From Plectrocnemia conspersa (lineage: Eukaryota; Arthropoda; Insecta; Trichoptera; Polycentropodidae): 64,000 nucleotides of DNA. The stretch lies in assembly GCA_009617715.1 (NCBI GenBank), contig VTFK01000350.1, positions 124,001 to 188,000 on the forward strand. The letters run 5' to 3'. Below, piece by piece: positions 56,581-64,000 of the stretch. Positions within the stretch are counted from its first letter, which is position 1. Each line of letters opens with the position of its first letter. The notes under the pieces are model-generated. The model was not told where the DNA came from. It saw only the letters and a list, made by a program, of their open reading frames with translations, and did not search any database. Position numbers and translations under genes: made by a program.

Positions 56581-57119
56581 AAATTATCTTAAAATTATTT
56601 TTAAATTTATCAGGCACAAAGTAAACATTTACATACATATTTTTAAAATTAATTATTGTAACATTTACCACACGATTAAACGCGAGCATACTATAGATTA
56701 TTGTTTTTATTTATAACTACAATTTAAATAATTACGTAGGTATATTTTAGCAAACTTTTCTGTAACTCAAATGAACATATTAATGCGTATTTAATTATTA
56801 AATTTCTGGTAACATTTCCCCTAGGCAAAATTATGAAATTTTTTTACATTTATCTAATGCATTTAATTAATAAAATATTGCCTAATTTCAACGAATTTTC
56901 TTTGGTCAGTTTAACTAATTTTACCAGAAATGGTGCATTTTTTGTTAAAATTTAAGCTGTTATATATATTTAATTTAAATGTTAAGTAACCATACTTTCC
57001 ACGCGATTTTTATTACAAATATATTTATATGTAAAATTAGATTCTATAACAATAAAAATGGTTTGTTACTTTTTTCAGAGCGGAAATTTCACTTTTTTTA
57101 CTGTATTAATAAAATAAAT
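56581..57119. other. AT-rich DNA, no gene seen
   Basis: No 3' Helitron terminus or gene recognised. Confidence 0.45.
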
Positions 57120-57129
57120 TATATTTTGA

Positions 57130-57345
57130 GATTTAGAACTTTCATTAGGTCAAGTGGGTTTGGTAAATTCGTTTATGTTACGTTTGTGTTTGAAATGTTA
57201 AAATGTATATGAAAATCGATTCGACAGTTGCGAAACGTTCATTTGATGTTAATCCAAACCTAAATCTGAACGAATTAATCAAACCCAACTGGTCCTAATG
57301 AAAATTTTAAAACTATAGTTAGTTTTAGATGAAGTTAACATTTGA
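57130..57345. repeat. Third copy of a dispersed repeat segment
   Basis: AGAACTTTCATTAGGTCAAG, GTTGCGAAACG, CCAAACCTAAATCTGAACG and CCTAATGAAAATTTTAAAAC parallel blocks at 3750-3830 (GTTGCGAAACACG, CCAAACCTAACC, TAATGAAAGTTCTAAAAC) and 25690-25750 (TTTCATTAGGTCAAGTC). It ties this locus to the 3.2 kb and 25.5 kb repeats. Confidence 0.6.
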
Positions 57346-57959
57346 CCATTTATAAGATAACTTGAAAAAAATTAAAAGTAATTAAGGTAGAAAGATACAA
57401 CTTTCTTCGACTACTACTAGGAAACGGCAATACCACCGTCAATATAAAAATAGGATAAAACGGTTTTTGAGGACACGATATCTGCTGTTTCAAATTTTCA
57501 AATTAACTTAGTAAATATTTCGGCAAATATTAAAAGAACAAATTCATGAGATATAAATATAGTTTAAAAATGTTTATTAACTAAAACCAAGTAAATAGAA
57601 TACCCATTTTTAATAAGACTCCTAATTATTTGATTATTTTGACTGTTGAATTTTATAAAACATATTTCAGCATACTTTTATTAAACTAAATATAGTTTAA
57701 TTTTTATCCAGTTTATGTTTCATACGTCCTACAACAAAACACTCAAGTCAATTATTTAGATTATTTTCTAAAAAATGAGTTTTTCCCGGTTTTCTTTATA
57801 TAAATATAGCATATTTTTAGACTAGTATACAAATGTTTTACTGCATATTGCACCCTAGAAATTTATTCGTTTGTTTGCATATGAAGATAAGAAATCCTTT
57901 TCTAACTTAAAGGCATTTAGGCCCAGTATAATTTTGACCATTTTAGTGTGGAATTGGAA
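57346..57959. other. AT-rich DNA, no gene seen
   Basis: Nothing recognised. Confidence 0.5.
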
Positions 57960-58340
57960 TTGAACCCCTTACACTACTGAACTCACGTGACAGGGCGAAT
58001 CAGGCTGCGGGGCAGAGGGTGCTCGCGTCGCGGTGCACCGGCGCGCCGATTGACAAAGGTCATGGCCGGCGCCGAGGCTGCCCGCCAGCCACGGTTGCGT
58101 ATCACTGGCTCGGATGAATTTTTTGGCAGTTGCGCGCTCGCGACGGAAGAGCTCGGGGCCCGCACGGGGTGGAGAGCCGGAGACCCGACGGCCGCCCGGC
58201 GAGCGATCGCTCCCAAATGTCTTCCGTCCGTGGCCCGAGCGCGACCCGTCCGTCCCGGGATGTCCCGGATCGACCCATAAGTCTAGACGAGGTCTTCGTA
58301 CTTCGATCGCCGCCAGAGTGTGCGACTTTTACCCGCATCT
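57960..58340. promoter_or_regulatory. CpG island
   Basis: Dense CpG block with GGCGCGCC, GCCGGCGCC and CCCGGGA words. Frames are open on both strands; the minus-strand frame 58102-58641, the longest of the window at 179 codons, crosses from this island into AT-rich DNA with a sharp change in amino-acid make-up and no motif, so it is not called as a protein. A promoter is likely; direction unknown. Confidence 0.5.
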
Positions 58341-58398
58341 CTTTGTTTACGGATGAATGTTTCAATCTCGTAAATGACGCTCTATATTTTGCAGGAAT

Positions 58399-58410
58399 CG
58401 CTAGATGGCG
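58399..58410 (+). promoter_or_regulatory. CTCF-like insulator motif
   Basis: CGCTAGATGGCG at the edge of the CpG island matches the CTCF core and is nearly the same as the minus-strand site at 13793-13808. The two sites are in opposite orientation, about 44.6 kb apart, both next to CpG islands. Confidence 0.45.
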
Positions 58411-59089
58411 ATAAATTTTGTAAATGGTTCGATATGACTCAAAGACGTGGATTACATGTAAACGTATGCTCATAAGAAAGTATTTTAGTCTAGGTAATTC
58501 ATTCACATCAATATGGATGGCCTTAAGTGTAAATTGGCTAACTGTGTGGTTTATTTTAATACATACTACAGTAATATCTTCTAGATATATATCTACTGTT
58601 CTTTTCATATGCAACATTTTCATCAGCTCATTCACGTACACTTGATTTTATGATAAGTCTGCGGACAAAATATTCGCTATTTTAAGACATTTTCAATCAA
58701 ATTTCCTTGAGACGTAATCACTTTGAAGATGTGAAAATTTCATAGCATGTATGAGAATGTTGTGAGCAAAGTGGCATTAGTAAGTGATTTTTACCCTAAA
58801 CAGTAAAGATGTATAAGACAGAAGGCGCAGTGTCATAAATATAAGTCTATAAGTAATCGGGTCATCAAGCAACTATGGAAATCCCTCTTAAGAAAATGTA
58901 GCTAGAATGTTCTTTTTAAAAAAAAATATGATACACAAGGCCGCGCAATGAGAATATTTATGGTGACAGATACAGCTGGGTCAATCAAAGGTACAGAAAT
59001 ACAACTGAAATAAACTAACGATAAGAGCATGAGATCACATCCACGATAGTGTTTCATATCAAAAGGCCTATTTGAGAAGAGTGTGGGCC
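58411..59089. other. No gene seen
   Basis: AT-rich DNA between two CpG patches; nothing recognised. Confidence 0.45.
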
Positions 59090-59540
59090 AGGTTGCTTTG
59101 GTGACCGTCGAATTGATCGTCCAAGATTTTCGGCGTCGTCATTAGAGCGTCGTCATAATGGACGAGCGGCCGATCCGCGACAATCCCACGATAGATAGTG
59201 CGCCTTGCGCAACGAGCGGACAATGGCCGTTATGCGCGCAAGTGCTTTGACCCGTTCGGAAATTAGTTTAAGGTCGTGAACCTGTCAAAACGGACGCGCA
59301 TTTTCCGAACCGCCCCCTTCCGCTTCCGGGTCCATTATTCACAAATCGGCGGCAAATATGAATTTGCAATAATTCCCACTATCTGTTCCACCCCTCTCGC
59401 TTCCCCGGCCCCCCGTCGGCGGCGCGCGACGGTCACGGCCGTCGTTTTTATTTTCGTCGGCCTTTCGGCTTTCCCCCGTATGGTACGGTGCCATCGCACA
59501 GTGCGGCCAAACAGTGTCATAATTCAATATCTCTGAAACT
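59090..59540. promoter_or_regulatory. CpG-rich patch
   Basis: CpG-dense block with a local repeat of GCGTCGTCAT (59131 and 59148). An ATG at 59158 (context CATAATGGAC) opens a 30-codon frame, MDERPIRDNPTIDSAPCATS and onward, ending at 59250. Longer frames near 59276-59536 on both strands are composition frames. Possible promoter; protein calls are not supported. Confidence 0.4.
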
Positions 59541-60388
59541 ATGAGACCTATGCACCAAAATAATAAAAAGGTTACAATACTTTATATCACTCTATGGACG
59601 TACATTAAAAGTCAGAAATAAAATTTGCAACTGCAGTAAAGCTTATATGGATTGTCTGTTTATACAGAGTAAAGTTAATATTGATAGTTGAATATACACC
59701 AAGAAGATTCACTTTCTATAATAATCCTAACTCTTTGGTTGTCAAAATCCGATTAATTGGCTTTAGTTAAATTGAAAAAAAATCATAATTGAAGATCAAT
59801 TTTAATACATTTTAATCGAAATGTAAGGATTTGTATATCTCGGCCAGAAGAGGTTTAAAATATATCATATATGCTCAAATTCATCGCAACTTAGTCTATA
59901 AAATCATAAAGCAAAGAAGCTACTTAAGATTTTATTACGCATCTACAAATCGTAAACATAATTTAATTTTAACCAAAAATATATCACGATTTATGTGGCC
60001 TTTTTATAATGTATTCATCGGTGCGAACTTTTAATATTTTCTAGAAACTAAAAATAAGCCTTTCAACCATTTAGTAAAAAATATTTTTCATAATATTATA
60101 GTTTGTTCATATATAGGTTATAACTTTTCTCTTGATTATTTTTTGTTGGTTATAAAAGCCCTCTTTTATTAGACATAATTATACTAGTTAAATATAATTT
60201 TTGGAAAGTAAATTATTCGCAATCAAGTACTTTTTTACATTAATTTTTAATCAATTTATTCCTGAAAAACAATTAAAATATTCTGGAATTTTTGGTTTGA
60301 CTCAATTCCTAAGAAAATGGTCGTTATCACAGAATATCTCTTATTTACATTTACCCAATTGTAATAAAATAATCTATGAACGTTTCTT
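59541..60388. other. AT-rich DNA, no gene seen
   Basis: Frames 59831-60034 and 60201-60452 (plus) are Ile/Phe/Tyr/Lys-rich chance-type frames. Confidence 0.45.
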
Positions 60389-60636
60389 TCAGGTTATCAT
60401 CGTCATCGTCATAAATAAATGTTTACGATTTAAATTCATAGACTTCTTGTAGGTATTGTTATCACTTTCACTGTCTGAAATATTTGCCTTAGTTTCTTGA
60501 TTAAATTCACTAACATAATTTTTATTTTCATAATAACGCAAATGTTTTTTTGTGTCAAATAAGTTATCATCCTCACTCACATAATAATTGTAGAATATTG
60601 ACTTTTCGTCAAAACTACTATTGATTTTATAATTTG
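60389..60636 (-). CDS. Candidate coding exon, acidic Asn/Ser/Asp-rich
   Basis: The minus-strand frame open from 60636 to a TGA at 60389-60391 reads INSSFDEKSIFYNYYVSEDD near its start and ETKANISDSESDNN further on. The high Asp/Glu/Ser content is unlike chance AT-rich frames. It begins right after TTTTTAATTACAG, a good splice acceptor. A donor-like GTAAAC lies at 60426-60421. No domain was recognised; the acidic low-complexity makeup suggests a disordered region. Confidence 0.35.
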
Positions 60637-60661
60637 CTGTAATTAAAAACAGTTATTTTAT

Positions 60662-60868
60662 TTATTTAAAGAAAATACGTACGACTTTTAGATTGAGAAT
60701 CATAGACAACAAATCGCACGTTTGGGCTTTGACAATAGCCACTCGACGAGCGGGTGGCACAGAAATTGTTTCCAAAATTTTACGACGAATTTTAGTAATT
60801 TGACAATTCAATATAAAATGGTTGAGAGTTACTAAATTTTTTAGCGTAATATAAGTATCCCTGAGTAA
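60662..60868 (-). other. Protein-like minus-strand frame, possibly a non-LTR C-terminal tail
   Basis: An open frame of 68 codons between stops, containing NLVTLNHFILNCQITKIRRK, then ETISVPPARRVAIVKAQTCD and ending NLKVVRIFFK. An H-F-x-x-x-C pattern followed by charged residues and a hydrophobic C-terminus resembles the tail after the CCHC-like region in jockey/I-type reverse transcriptases, but the match is only in layout. If a 42-nt intron (60637-60678) were removed, this frame would continue into the acidic exon to its left, an alternative two-exon host-gene reading. Confidence 0.35.
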
Positions 60869-60937
60869 CTAACAAAATAAAATACTAGAAATTTTATCAT
60901 CAAGTCACTCAAAAAGGCTTCAGAAAATATAAATTAT

Positions 60938-61345
60938 ATTGGGCATGACATAGATGCCTTTGGACTGCAATGGTAAAATCATTTTGGGCATGACATACAT
61001 GCCTTTGGACCTCTAAGTGTTGAATAAATTTTACTGATTCCAAAGCATGATAAACTGTCTATCCTAAAGAAAATTTTATTCATGATATAATAAACAAAAA
61101 ATATAATCTCACTGACTTAAGTGTTTTGAATAAAGCGGATTGCATGTTCTGTAATCATATTGAAAATATATACAGTAAGGCTTTATAAGAAGTTGCCATT
61201 TGCTATCTAATGTTATCTGAAATATGAAATAAAGTACTTAATCGCATTGATTTGGGTGTTTTTTTATAGCGGATCACAGGTTTTGCCAATATATATGTAT
61301 ATACAGTTAGACTTTTAAGGAGTTGGCATTTGATATAAAATGTTG
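60938..61345. repeat. Two local tandem duplications
   Basis: GGGCATGACATAGATGCCTT at 60941 recurs as GGGCATGACATACATGCCTT at 60986, a 45-bp period. A longer unit near 61115-61210 (AGCGGATTGCA, ATATATACAGTAAGGCTTTA, AGAAGTTGCCATTTG) recurs at 61256-61345 (AGCGGATCACA, ATATATACAGTTAGACTTTT, GGAGTTGGCATTTG), imperfectly, about 140 bp apart. Confidence 0.75.
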
Positions 61346-61832
61346 TTTTTAATTAAAAAGTTTGAAGGCGTTATGCTTCTTACATAATCTTGTTTGGTTA
61401 CAGCACAATGCAACCGACTCTCTCATGATATATAAAGAGCAAGAGATTTATTTTATTAGGCTTAGATGTAGTGAAAACATGTATATACTCTCATTGTTAT
61501 TTTCAATACAATTTCTGCAATGCGTGCAGAAATTTTCGTGTAGATTATTTACATATATGTACTATTTTTTTACTACTTAAAAAAATTAGTTCAAAATAAA
61601 ATTACGCAGGACATTGATGGTAAGTTATACAAATTCATTTTAATGAGAATCGGCCTGATAAAACAATAAAAAAATGAAAGGGTAGACAATTATGTCAATC
61701 TATAAAATTTAAAAAAATTCTGTGTTCCAGATCATAAGTATACATGAGTAGATGTATGCATGTGAAGCATGACTACTCAAATCACAATGACAAATTTGTT
61801 CTTAAGGTGAACCCAGATAGAATCCAAAATCG
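61346..61832. other. AT-rich DNA, no gene seen
   Basis: Frame 61362-61580 has chance-type composition. Nothing else recognised. Confidence 0.45.
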
Positions 61833-61961
61833 ATGAAATCTTTAGAAAAGGTAAAAGAGGTGCTTTCTGGAGTAACAGATGATAAAAATGCAGCGTTGAA
61901 TAAATCTAGTAAAAAATATAAAAGCAGAATTACACATAATGCATTCATTGCCAATTTCTAG
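61833..61961 (+). CDS. Candidate 42-codon small ORF
   Basis: ATG at 61833 encodes MKSLEKVKEVLSGVTDDKNA, then ALNKSSKKYKSRITHNAFIA and NF before TAG. It is charged, helix-like and lacks the Phe/Ile/Tyr bias of chance frames here. An in-frame stop lies upstream, so a spliced 5' extension would have to enter downstream of it. It overlaps the opposite-strand frame 61842-62129. Confidence 0.3.
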   Translation: MKSLEKVKEVLSGVTDDKNAALNKSSKKYKSRITHNAFIANF

Positions 61962-62129
61962 ATGATCATGAGAATTTTTTGTGAGGAAAATTTCAAAATG
62001 TTTCAGAAGTAAACCACACGATTTCGAGTATCTCGTGTTGGTAAAAAGCTCAATTTGGATATTTTTATAGTAAATATAGGAATAAAGGGGAAAATTTATC
62101 GTTGGAACTTTGCCTTTGATATTGCTCAT
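61842..62129 (-). CDS. Minus-strand frame starting at the edge of a CpG island
   Basis: An ATG whose first base is 62129 lies in the context CGACAAAATGAGC, an optimal insect start context, on the side of the island at 62130-62420 where a minus-strand transcript would begin. The frame starts MSNIKGKVPTINFPLYSYIY and runs to a stop at 61842, about 95 codons. The first 20 residues are plausible; the later part becomes chance-like, so splicing soon after the start would be expected. No domain recognised. Confidence 0.3.
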   Translation of the reverse strand: MSNIKGKVPTINFPLYSYIYYKNIQIELFTNTRYSKSCGLLLKHFEIFLTKNSHDHLEIGNECIMCNSAFIFFTRFIQRCIFIICYSRKHLFYLF

Positions 62130-62425
62130 TTTGTCGCACTGTGCATCGTCGTACACCTCTGTGTGCGCGTTTTCATATCTGGGTCATCCGCGTAGTCGCG
62201 GATAAATCACGCCATCGCACCACACAGTCGTCATCTAGATCTCTCGCGTCCGAAGATTTGACCTTCCGAAAGTTCCTCAACCTGAAATCGGTCGAGTGGT
62301 TCGTCGTCGTTCGGTCCGATAAAGATATTTACCGTTTTCTATTTAGCGCCGCCGGTGACCGGCCTCCGTCCGCGGAATGCGGGATGATTCTCGTGACGGG
62401 GCCCCTGAAAGCAACATAGTCATCG
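62130..62425. promoter_or_regulatory. CpG island
   Basis: Short dense CpG block containing the perfect hairpin ATCCGCG-TAGT-CGCGGAT (62186-62203). Plus-strand frame 62141-62419 begins at GTG and reflects composition. Likely a promoter; the nearby minus-strand ATG favours leftward transcription. Confidence 0.45.
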
Positions 62426-63354
62426 TTAGCGATATCGATTATTTATCGGCAAAAAAAATAACAAAATGTATAAGAGAATAAGTCTAAATATTTCGAAATT
62501 ACACAAGAGTTTACTACGGACGGTGCGGAATCGTTAGCTAGTTTATGTGTTTGTCCAGAACGACGTCTAAACACGTCACTGATCTAATTCGATGTACAAT
62601 TTACATCATAGAAATTGGGTCCTTTATTAAAAATATGGATAATGAAATCGAAATGAATAAAAAAAACAAACATTAATAGCAATCATTTACGTGATGGTAT
62701 TTAAAAGTTAAATACCAAATATTTTTAGTGAAATTGCAGTAAAAATTATGAAAAATGTGCTTATTTTTATTTTCATTTAGTGAAATTACGATAAAATTAT
62801 TTATAAATGTTTTGTGTATTTTAATTAAAACTTAAATCATTAAATAATTCTCAGCAGAGTCATTACAAAAACGAGGAAAAAATCATTAATAATAAATTGT
62901 CCGCGAACTCGTTTAGCTCATTATAACTAGATCTAATACAATATTAATTTATAATTTGTCTTTTACAGATTCATACAAATCATCGGTTGATTATTTAATA
63001 TAATACATTAAATATAAGAGTATTTTATCATTATTTTTTATATGAATAATAATTTCAATAAATTATTTTCCTTCAAAATGTTTTTTTTTTTAAATATAAT
63101 TAATAACACCCCTTTTACTGTGACATATTATAAACATAAATAGGTATATCATTTTTTTAAAAATATCTTAAAACTTTATAATAATAATTTTGGATAAACT
63201 TTTTTATAACGAACAAGCTGAAAATCTTTTTATATTGCTGCAAAAAAATATAATAATGTTTATAACATTCATAGATGGTAAAGTTGTTTTATCGAATTGT
63301 TAACAAGAAAATAGTATTATTGCGTATATAAAACAAATATTTTATTTGTAGAGG
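62426..63354. other. AT-rich DNA, no gene seen
   Basis: No motifs recognised. Confidence 0.5.
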
Positions 63355-63470
63355 TGCGTTCGTAATATGGCCATAACGGTGTCATCTAAATGGCCTCGCT
63401 TTTCCACTGCGCACGCGCACTTCTATGCACTCCCCTCTCGCGTTATCAGCATACTATAAAAATCCTTATT
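63355..63470. promoter_or_regulatory. Compact promoter-like segment with an NRF1 site and TATA-like box
   Basis: TGCGCACGCGCA at 63408-63419 is a perfect NRF1/erect-wing site, followed about 45 bp downstream by CTATAAAAAT (63455-63464), a TATA-like box. CpGs are concentrated around it. Confidence 0.35.
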
Positions 63471-64000
63471 TTCAAACAAAATATCACTGAAACTATTATA
63501 TTATATGTAAATTAAATATAATTTGAACTATAGTCTATATTTATATATATTTAATTCAATAATAATTGAATATAAAAAAAAGAAGTAAGTTGCGTAATTA
63601 TTGATTTTATTAAAACAATATTGATTTGCAAACATCTAGGAGTATATTTTTTCAGTCGGAAAATGCAGAATTTAAAATCTGCAACAACTGTTGAACACAT
63701 TTGGCGGTTCTAGGAAATCAATGTGATATGTGATAATTTAGTCAAATCGAAACAGAAAATAGCGTTTTGTTTATAAAGAAGACCGGGCAAAAGTGAGACG
63801 TTTTCCTTCACGGGTAAGCAGCACAGAGACGGTCAGGGTTAAACACATGTGCATGTAAAAAAGTGGGACATACTTATTAGGCAATGTGTGGGGAAGAACG
63901 ATAATGAAGACAATATTGAACATGTTAACACGACACATCGCAATAAGACACGATTGGTAATTTGCGATACTGAGAACCGATGGTTTGCATAGTTACTTAG
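63471..64000. other. No gene seen up to the window end
   Basis: AT-rich, then more balanced composition from about 63770. A TTTTTTCAG acceptor-like tract lies at about 63646-63654, but no convincing exon follows. Confidence 0.4.

Noticed and set aside
58102..58641. 179-codon minus-strand open frame, the longest in the window
   Set aside because: It crosses a sharp boundary between a CpG island and AT-rich DNA, with amino-acid composition changing accordingly. It has no motif and starts at GTG. It looks like chance openness in a stop-poor island extended into flanking DNA.

Overview
This window is strongly AT-rich animal DNA, most likely from an insect. The evidence is the mobile-element content (mariner and Tc1, pogo/Tigger with jerky-like transposase, hAT, jockey-type non-LTR), the long non-coding stretches with short GC- and CpG-rich patches, and arthropod-style start contexts. 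I could not fix the order or species. There is no bacterial operon structure and no rRNA, convincing tRNA, CRISPR array or intact full-length gene. Most long open frames are chance frames, and several begin at non-ATG codons.

Layout. 1-8.4 kb: AT-rich DNA, CpG-rich patches near 0.8-1.3, 2.1-2.6 and 7.6-7.9 kb, a repeat array at 3.2-5.0 kb and a non-LTR fragment at 5.1-5.3 kb. 8.4-9.9 kb: a decayed mariner between inverted-repeat-like ends. 11-19 kb: several CpG-rich patches, one with a CRE/ETS/E2F-type cluster (18.8-18.97 kb), a Tc1/mariner-like N-terminal fragment (14.6-15.0 kb), a hAT-like non-autonomous element (15.2-15.75 kb) and a possible small first coding exon (16.6 kb). 20.8-28.6 kb: a mobile-element cluster. 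It holds a ZBED-type hAT remnant, two pogo/Tigger copies in the same orientation (one with a hAT inserted, with a perfect 8-bp target duplication; the other sitting inside an open reading frame that resumes in frame on the far side) and a decayed Tc1 transposase. 30.5-31.9 kb: a patchwork of protein-like plus-strand blocks broken by stops and frame changes, which I could not assign to a family. 33.5-33.8 kb: a complete short hAT-type element. 39.4-40.2 kb: the strongest CpG island. 42.8 kb: a 56-bp near-perfect palindrome. 47.6-47.95 kb: a CpG patch. 48.65-49.4 kb: a jockey-like fragment. 50.5-52.14 kb: a third Tigger copy carrying a deleted mariner with both terminal repeats. 52.5-52.9 kb: a CpG patch holding a short ATG frame that runs into a splice-donor consensus. 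53.8-61.3 kb: local duplications, a palindrome, a Helitron-like 5' end, CpG patches and a possible minus-strand coding patch (60.4-60.9 kb). 62.1-62.4 kb: a last CpG patch with a well-placed minus-strand ATG at its edge.

Overall this looks like intergenic or large-intron DNA. The CpG patches may mark promoters of genes whose main exons lie elsewhere. The best-supported content is layered, mostly dead transposons; the most interesting unknowns are the broken coding locus at 30.5-31.9 kb and the reading frame split by Tigger at 24.7-26.4 kb.
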